A model generated the notes under the pieces. It did no database searches, was not told the origin of the DNA, and worked only from the letters and a program-made list of their open reading frames with translations. Below, piece by piece: positions 4,931-9,925 of a stretch of 9,925 bases of DNA. Within the stretch, counting starts at the first letter, position 1. Every line of letters starts with the position of its first letter. The position numbers and the translations under genes were made by a program. The stretch lies in the NCBI GenBank assembly GCA_036271015.1, contig DATBBL010000103.1:1-9925 (forward strand). The letters are read 5' to 3'. This DNA is from DASUAS01 sp036271015 (GTDB taxonomy: Bacteria; Actinomycetota; Acidimicrobiia; IMCC26256; DASPTH01).

Positions 4931-5773
4931 TCAGAGCCATTGACCGCCGAGCTCGGAGAGGTCGGCGGAGGCGGCGCCCGGTCGGAAGACGCCGTTGAGG
5001 AAGTGCGGGGTCCAGGCGCTGGTGACGCCGCGGGCACCGGCGCCGATCCCGCCGGTCTGCGCCAGCTTCATCGCGCTCGTGTGCGCCTCGCCCCGGAGCG
5101 CTTCCTGCGCGGCTTCGGGGCTGGTCCAGGCGGTGAAGGTGTAGTTGCGGGGGCCCACGGTGGCGAAGCAGGTCCCGAGGTAGTGCTCGTTGCCGTGCTG
5201 CTCCACGATGATCGCGGTCACCGCGTCGACGAGGGGCATCTGGTGCTCGGGATCGACCTCGATCCAGGTGACGGTGAACGCGCCCGGGATCGTGTCCCGG
5301 CCGGTCTCGACCCGGCCGGCGATGCCGAACTGCAGCATGCCGTCGACGTCGGCGGGGGAGACGTGGACCTGCAACCCGAGCTGGCCGAGCATGGTGGCGG
5401 TGTCGAAGTAGCCGACCACGCTGCTCACCCGGTCGGCGGTCGGGTCGTAGGTGAAGAAGTCGGCGCCGGGCAGGTCGAGCGTAGCCCCGGTGGCGGGACC
5501 ACCGGGGAGCGGGCCGGTGTTGGTGCCGAGCATGCGCCACTGCGCGCAGGCGGTGGTGTCGCCGGTGGTGTCGCGGGTGACGGTCTCGAACCGCACGTCG
5601 GGGAACCCGGCGTACACGCCGGCGACGTTCGCGGTGAGGGCGTCGCCCGAGAGCGGCCCGCCGGTGGTCGGGTCCTGGTAGGTCCCGCCCGCGGTCAGCG
5701 CTTCCACCACCTGCCCCGGCTCGTGGCTGTTCCACGCGTCGAAGTACCGGTGCAGGGCCGTGTCGATGCTCAT
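4931..5773 (-). CDS. two-domain protein: SnoaL-like (NTF2 fold) plus ABM-like C-terminal domain
   Basis: A 280-residue protein from ATG 5773. Residues about 2–130 match the SnoaL-like/ester-cyclase NTF2 fold: ALHRYFDAWNSHEPGQVVEAL at the N-terminus, GGTYQDPTTGGPLSG, VYAGFPDVRFETV, and WRMLGTNTGPLPG before GADFFTYD. Members bind small hydrophobic molecules and include polyketide cyclases. Residues about 160–235 (AFTVTWIEVDPEH, YTFTAWTSPEAAQEALRGEAH) resemble a dimeric α+β barrel of the antibiotic-biosynthesis-monooxygenase type; this assignment is weaker. There is no signal peptide or membrane segment. An ATG two codons upstream (5779) is in frame, but AAGG at 5781–5784 is better spaced for 5773. 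It is divergent from pyrR and one base ahead of the SDR pseudogene. The substrate is unknown. Confidence 0.7.
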   Translation of the reverse strand: MSIDTALHRYFDAWNSHEPGQVVEALTAGGTYQDPTTGGPLSGDALTANVAGVYAGFPDVRFETVTRDTTGDTTACAQWRMLGTNTGPLPGGPATGATLDLPGADFFTYDPTADRVSSVVGYFDTATMLGQLGLQVHVSPADVDGMLQFGIAGRVETGRDTIPGAFTVTWIEVDPEHQMPLVDAVTAIIVEQHGNEHYLGTCFATVGPRNYTFTAWTSPEAAQEALRGEAHTSAMKLAQTGGIGAGARGVTSAWTPHFLNGVFRPGAASADLSELGGQWL

Positions 5774-5809
5774 CGGCATACCTTCGCCCGTGGGCAGGGT
5801 CGGATCAAC

Positions 5810-5815
5810 TACGAT
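5810..5815 (+). promoter_or_regulatory. possible -10 element of the pyr operon
   Basis: TACGAT fits TANNNT. It would place transcription start near 5822, just ahead of the PyrR-binding hairpin. I see no recognisable -35 at 16–19 bases upstream (the region reads CGCCCGTG), so this is tentative. The 89 bases between the divergent SnoaL-like gene and pyrR must hold promoters for both. Confidence 0.3.
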
Positions 5816-5828
5816 CGGCCCGACCGTG

Positions 5829-5858
5829 AAAGGAGTCCCGTGAGGCTCCTACGGGAGG
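5829..5858 (+). promoter_or_regulatory. PyrR-binding hairpin and SD region of the pyr operon leader
   Basis: GGAGTCCCGTGAGGCTCC (5832–5849) folds as GGAG/CTCC, a bulged T, CC/GG, and a terminal loop CGTGA. This has the bulged stem and the CC-GUGAGG-CU loop typical of PyrR binding loops of Gram-positive bacteria. No terminator or antiterminator follows, so transcription attenuation as in Bacillus is unlikely. The pyrR SD, GGGAGG (5853–5858), begins three bases beyond the hairpin. A competing stem CCCGT (5837–5841) with ACGGG (5851–5855) would cover part of that SD. Translational repression by UMP/UTP-loaded PyrR, as reported for Mycobacterium smegmatis, is the likely mode. Confidence 0.75.
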
Positions 5859-5863
5859 CTTGA
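5840..5863 (+). CDS. 7-codon leader ORF coupled to pyrR
   Basis: GTG 5840 has AAAGGAG (5829–5835) four bases upstream, a strong SD. The frame encodes MRLLREA and stops at TGA 5861–5863, overlapping the pyrR ATG (TGATG). Its SD forms the left arm of the PyrR hairpin and its GTG lies in the hairpin loop. PyrR binding would thus close leader initiation, and pyrR would lose reinitiating ribosomes. The overlaps are seen directly; translation and the coupling model are inference. Confidence 0.45.
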   Translation: MRLLREA

Positions 5864-6428
5864 TGCGAGAGTTCCGCGCCAGTGTGTTCGACGCCGGCGA
5901 TCTGCGCCGTGCCCACACCCGCATCGCTCACGAGATCGTGGAGCGCAACCACGGCGCCGACGACCTGGTGCTGGTGGGTCTGTACACCCGGGGTCCCGCG
6001 ATCGCCCGCCGCCTCGCCGCCGCCATCGAGGGCTTCGAGGGCCGCGAGGTCCCGGTCGGCGCCCTGGACGTGGCCTTCTACCGCGACGACATCGGCCTGC
6101 GCACGGTGACGCCGGTCGGCCCCACCGAGGTCCCCGTCGACATCAGCGGACGGGTGGTGGTGCTGGTCGACGACGTGCTCTTCACCGGCCGCACCGTCCG
6201 CGCCGCCCTCGACGCCCTCACCGAGCTCGGCCGGCCCCGGGCGGTGCAGTTGGCGGTGCTGATCGATCGGGGGCACCGGGAGCTGCCGATCCGCCCCGAC
6301 TACGTGGGCAAGAACCTGCCCACCGGCCGCACCGAGGACGTGCGGGTCCGCCTGGCCGAGGTGGACGGCGGCGACGACGGCATCGAGCTGTGGGACGTCC
6401 ACGACGAGGGAGTGGGGGAGGGGATCGG

Positions 6429-6432
<4 letters not shown>
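5863..6432 (+). CDS. pyrR: pyr operon regulator / uracil phosphoribosyltransferase PyrR
   Basis: PyrR binds pyr mRNA when loaded with UMP or UTP and also has uracil phosphoribosyltransferase activity in several species. The 189-residue product shows the type I PRTase fold, with the PRPP loop VLVDDVLFTGRT at 100–111 (two acidic residues, then TGRT), the hood segment VAFYRDDIGLRT at 70–81, and the PyrR-typical LIDRGHRELPIRPDYVGKN at 133–151. The C-terminal tail DDGIELWDVHDEGVGEGIG is slightly long for the family. ATG 5863 is preferred over the adjacent in-frame TTG because GGGAGG is better spaced. The first gene of the operon, it shares ATGA with pyrB. Confidence 0.96.
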
Positions 6433-7329
<897 letters not shown>

Positions 7330-7346
<17 letters not shown>

Positions 7347-8637
7347 GCTCCTGATCACCGGCGGCGACGTGATCGACGAGCGGGGCACTCGCCGCGCCGA
7401 CGTCCGCGTGCGCGACGGGAACGTCGTCGAGGTCGCGCCCGACCTGGCGCGGAACGCGGACGAGCAGTCGTTGGACGCCGCCGGGTGTGTGGTGAGCCCG
7501 GGACTGGTGGATCTGCACGTGCACCTGCGCGAGCCGGGTGACGAGGAGGCGGAGACCATCGAGACCGGCACGCGGGCCGCGGCGCGCGGGGGCTTCACCG
7601 CGGTGGTGGCGATGCCCAACACCCGACCCGCGCTCGACGACGCCGCGGTCGTGAGCTCGGTCCTCGCCACGGGCGCGGCCGCCGGGCTGTGCGAAGTGGT
7701 GTCGTCGGGGTGCATCACCGTCGGGCGCGCGGGCGAGCAGCTCGCGCCGATGGGGGAGCTGTACGCGCTCGGCGTCCGCATCTTCACCGACGACGGCTCG
7801 TGCGTCGCCAGCGCGGGCGTGATGCGGCGGGCACTCGAGTACGCGGCATCCTTGCCCGGCGCAGTCGTCGCGCAGCACGCCGAGGACGAGACCCTCGCTC
7901 ACGGTGGGCACATGCACGAAGGTGCGTGGTCGAGCCGGCTCGGGATCCCCGGCCGTCCTGCGGTCGCCGAGACGGTCATCGTCGCCCGCGACATCGAGCT
8001 GTGCGCGGTCACCGGCACGCCCGTGCACTTCCTCCACTGCTCGGCGGCGGGCACGGTCGCCCTGGTGCGGGCGGCCAAGGCGCGCGGCCTCCCGGTGACC
8101 GCGGAGGTGGCGCCCCACCACTTCGCGCTCACCGACGCGTGTTGCGAGGGGTTCGACCCCATGTTCAAGGTGCATCCGCCGCTGCGCACCCGAACCGATG
8201 TCGAGGCCATCCGGGAGGGGCTCGCCGACGGCAGCATCGACGCCATCGCCACCGATCACGCGCCGCACACGCCGGAGGCGAAGGAGCGTCCGTTCGAGGA
8301 GGCGCCGCCGGGCATGCTGGGGTTGGAGACCGCGCTCGCGGTCACCATCACCGAGCTGGTGGAGCCCGGGATCCTCGCGCTCGAGGACGCGCTCGCACTG
8401 CTCTCCTGGAGGCCCGCCGCCATCGCCGGTCTCGCCGGCCAGGGGCGCCCGGTCGAGCCGGGCAACCCCGCCAACCTGGTGGTGTTCGATCCCGCGCAGG
8501 AGTGGGAGGTGCGGGCGGACCGCCTGGCGAGCCGGGCCCGGAACACGCCGTTCGGCGGCCGCACCCTGCGCGGCCGGGTGAAGCACACGCTCCTGGCCGG
8601 TGCCCCGGTCGTGATCGACGGGGAAGCGACCCGATGA
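7330..8637 (+). CDS. pyrC: dihydroorotase, class I
   Basis: The zinc amidohydrolase cyclises N-carbamoyl-aspartate to dihydroorotate. Residues 55–385 form the TIM-barrel domain. Visible ligands and substrate residues are H63 and H65 in DLHVHLREPG (with R67), N97 in MPNTRP, D154 or D155 in FTDDGS, H183 in VAQHAED, H236 in HFLHCSAAG and catalytic D309 in IATDHAPHTPEAK. The outer β-sandwich is formed by the N-terminal ITGGDVID and the C-terminal NPANLVVFDP. Class I (about 430 residues) is the usual type next to pyrB in actinobacteria. The start is uncertain: GTG 7330 is annotated, but TTG 7339 gives MRELLITGG, which fits the family equally well; neither has a strong SD. The stop overlaps the carA ATG. 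Confidence 0.96.
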
Positions 8638-9740
8638 GCACCGACGCGATCCTGGTGCTCAACGACGGCACGGAGTTCGAAGGCGAGGCGATCGGTGCCC
8701 TCCGGGAAGACGCCACCAGCGTCGCGGTCGGGGAGTGTGTGTTCAACACCGCGCTCTCGGGCTACCAGGAGATCGTGACCGACCCGTCGTACGCGGGCCA
8801 GGTCATCACCTTCACCTACCCGCACATCGGCAACTACGGCGTGAACGCCGACGACGACGAGAGCCGCCGGCCCTTCTGCGCCGGGGTCGTCGTGCGCGAC
8901 CTCGCCACCCACCACAGCAACTGGCGGGCCGAGACCGGTCTCGACGAGCTGCTCGTGCGCCATCGTGTGCCCGGCATCACCGGCATCGACACCCGCCGCC
9001 TCACGCGCCACCTGCGCGACGCGGGTGCGCTCCCCGGCGCGTTCGGGACCGACGAGGCCGCGGTGCGCGCCGCCGCCCGCGCCGCCATGGGCACCGATGG
9101 CGTCGACCTGGTCGCCGGCGTCACCACTTCCGAGCCCTACACCGTCGGCGACGAGGACGCGCCGTTCCGGGTGGTCGCCTACGACTACGGCATCAAGCGC
9201 ACCATCCTCCGCCACCTGGTCGGCGTCGGCTGTCGCGTCGACGTCGTGCCGGCGTCGACGACCGCGGCGGAGGTCCTGGCGCGCGGTCCGGATGGTGTCT
9301 TCCTGTCGAACGGCCCCGGCGACCCCGCCGCGGTCGCCGGCGCGGCCGACACCGTGCGCGCGCTGGTGGGTCAGGTCCCGGTGTTCGGCATCTGCCTCGG
9401 GCACCAGATCCTCGGGTTGGCGCTGGGCGCCGACACCTACAAGCTGCGGTTCGGCCACCACGGCGGCAACCACCCGATCCGCCACGAGCCCACCGGCCGG
9501 GTCGAGATCACCAGCCAGAACCACAACTACGCGGTCGCGGCCGAGCGGTTGGAGGACCGGGTGGAGCTCACGCACGTGAACCTCAACGACGGCGTGGTCG
9601 AGGGGTTCCGGGTCCTCGACGCGCCGGCGTTCGGTGTGCAGCACCATCCCGAGGCCGGTCCCGGTCCGCACGACGCCCGCTACCTGTTCGACGAGTTCAC
9701 CGCCCTCATGACGGAGGCCCAGCCCTCCGGGAGGAAGTGA
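8634..9740 (+). CDS. carA: carbamoyl-phosphate synthase small (glutaminase) subunit
   Basis: It hydrolyses glutamine and channels ammonia to CarB for carbamoyl phosphate synthesis, feeding pyrimidines and arginine. The 368-residue product has the N-terminal CPSase small-chain domain (about 1–155, with NDGTEFEGEAIG, ECVFNTALSGYQEIVTDPSY and YPHIGNYG). The C-terminal class I glutamine amidotransferase domain carries the triad C254 in FGICLGHQ with H338 and E340 in QHHPEAGPGP; LSNGPGDP is also present. ATG 8634 overlaps the pyrC stop (ATGA), with GGGGAAG at 8620–8626. In many actinobacteria another small gene lies between pyrC and carA; here they are directly joined. Confidence 0.97.
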   Translation: MSTDAILVLNDGTEFEGEAIGALREDATSVAVGECVFNTALSGYQEIVTDPSYAGQVITFTYPHIGNYGVNADDDESRRPFCAGVVVRDLATHHSNWRAETGLDELLVRHRVPGITGIDTRRLTRHLRDAGALPGAFGTDEAAVRAAARAAMGTDGVDLVAGVTTSEPYTVGDEDAPFRVVAYDYGIKRTILRHLVGVGCRVDVVPASTTAAEVLARGPDGVFLSNGPGDPAAVAGAADTVRALVGQVPVFGICLGHQILGLALGADTYKLRFGHHGGNHPIRHEPTGRVEITSQNHNYAVAAERLEDRVELTHVNLNDGVVEGFRVLDAPAFGVQHHPEAGPGPHDARYLFDEFTALMTEAQPSGRK

Positions 9741-9743
9741 CGC

Positions 9744-9925
9744 GTGCCGCGCCGCGACGACCTCGAGACGATCCTCATCATCGGAAGCGGCCCGATCGTG
9801 ATCGGGCAGGCCTGCGAGTTCGACTACTCGGGCACGCAGGCGTGCCGGGTGCTGCGCGACGAGGGGTACCGCGTCGTGCTGGTGAACTCGAACCCGGCGA
9901 CGATCATGACCGACCCCGAGTTCGC
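9744..9925 (+). CDS. carB: carbamoyl-phosphate synthase large subunit, 5' end (partial)
   Basis: About 60 N-terminal codons are visible before the window ends. The start MPRRDDLETILIIGSGPIV is followed by IGQACEFDYSGTQACRVLR and VVLVNSNPATIMTDPEFA, the invariant opening of the first ATP-grasp half of CarB. GTG 9744 has GGGAGG (9729–9734) nine bases upstream and lies three bases after the carA stop. The remaining domains (both carboxyphosphate and carbamoyl-phosphate synthetase halves and the allosteric domain) are outside the window. Confidence 0.96.
   Translation, partial: MPRRDDLETILIIGSGPIVIGQACEFDYSGTQACRVLRDEGYRVVLVNSNPATIMTDPEF

Noticed and set aside
4520..5863. Plus-strand open frame of about 447 codons opposite the SDR pseudogene and the SnoaL-like gene
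   Set aside because: It is Gly/Val-rich with no motifs and reads antisense to clear protein family patterns. Only its last seven codons coincide with the pyrR leader ORF, which has its own SD and start.
7689..8633. Apparent 315-codon N-terminal extension of carA in frame through pyrC
   Set aside because: The extension is an out-of-frame reading of pyrC; real CarA begins MSTDAILVLNDGTEFEG at 8634 with an SD and an ATGA overlap.

Overview
This is a very G+C-rich, almost fully coding window. Its gene order is a chromosomal housekeeping layout of Actinomycetota. The high G+C, the actinobacterial clpS–DUF2017 pair, the short ATGA/TGATG operon overlaps and the aroQ–pepP–efp–nusB … pyrR–pyrB–pyrC–carA–carB order suggest a deep-branching actinobacterium, possibly of the Acidimicrobiia. 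That placement is inference, because no rRNA or lineage marker is present.

Left part (1–3237, + strand): the 3' end of aroQ (type II 3-dehydroquinate dehydratase), an M24B Xaa-Pro-type aminopeptidase, efp, nusB, clpS and a DUF2017 gene, all tightly packed. The gaps pepP/efp, nusB/clpS and clpS/DUF2017 are each spanned exactly by tiny ORFs whose starts and stops overlap the neighbouring genes. The clpS/DUF2017 gap also contains a decayed direct repeat that carries these TGATG junctions.

Middle part (3238–5779): an accessory-looking block between nusB/clpS and the pyr operon. A + strand DUF222/HNH (13E12-type) endonuclease gene has its own promoter, with a perfect LexA-type palindrome between the -35 and -10. 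Convergent to it, on the - strand, lie a SnoaL-like/ABM-like two-domain gene and, one base downstream, a broken NAD(P)-binding sugar-epimerase-like gene. The latter has an internal deletion and a 16-bp tandem duplication that shifts the frame.

Right part (5780–9925, + strand): the de novo pyrimidine operon pyrR–pyrB–pyrC–carA–carB (carB runs off the edge). Upstream of pyrR is a short leader with a PyrR-binding-loop-like hairpin. The hairpin stem holds a Shine-Dalgarno (SD) sequence and its loop holds the GTG of a 7-codon leader ORF, whose stop overlaps the pyrR ATG. This suggests translational repression by PyrR through termination–reinitiation coupling. CarAB makes carbamoyl phosphate, PyrB condenses it with aspartate, PyrC closes the ring, and PyrR senses UMP/UTP.

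I saw no tRNA, rRNA, CRISPR array, insertion sequence or convincing intrinsic terminator. The most interesting signals are the pyr leader architecture, the SOS-type promoter of the HNH gene and the stop–start-tiled mini-ORFs.
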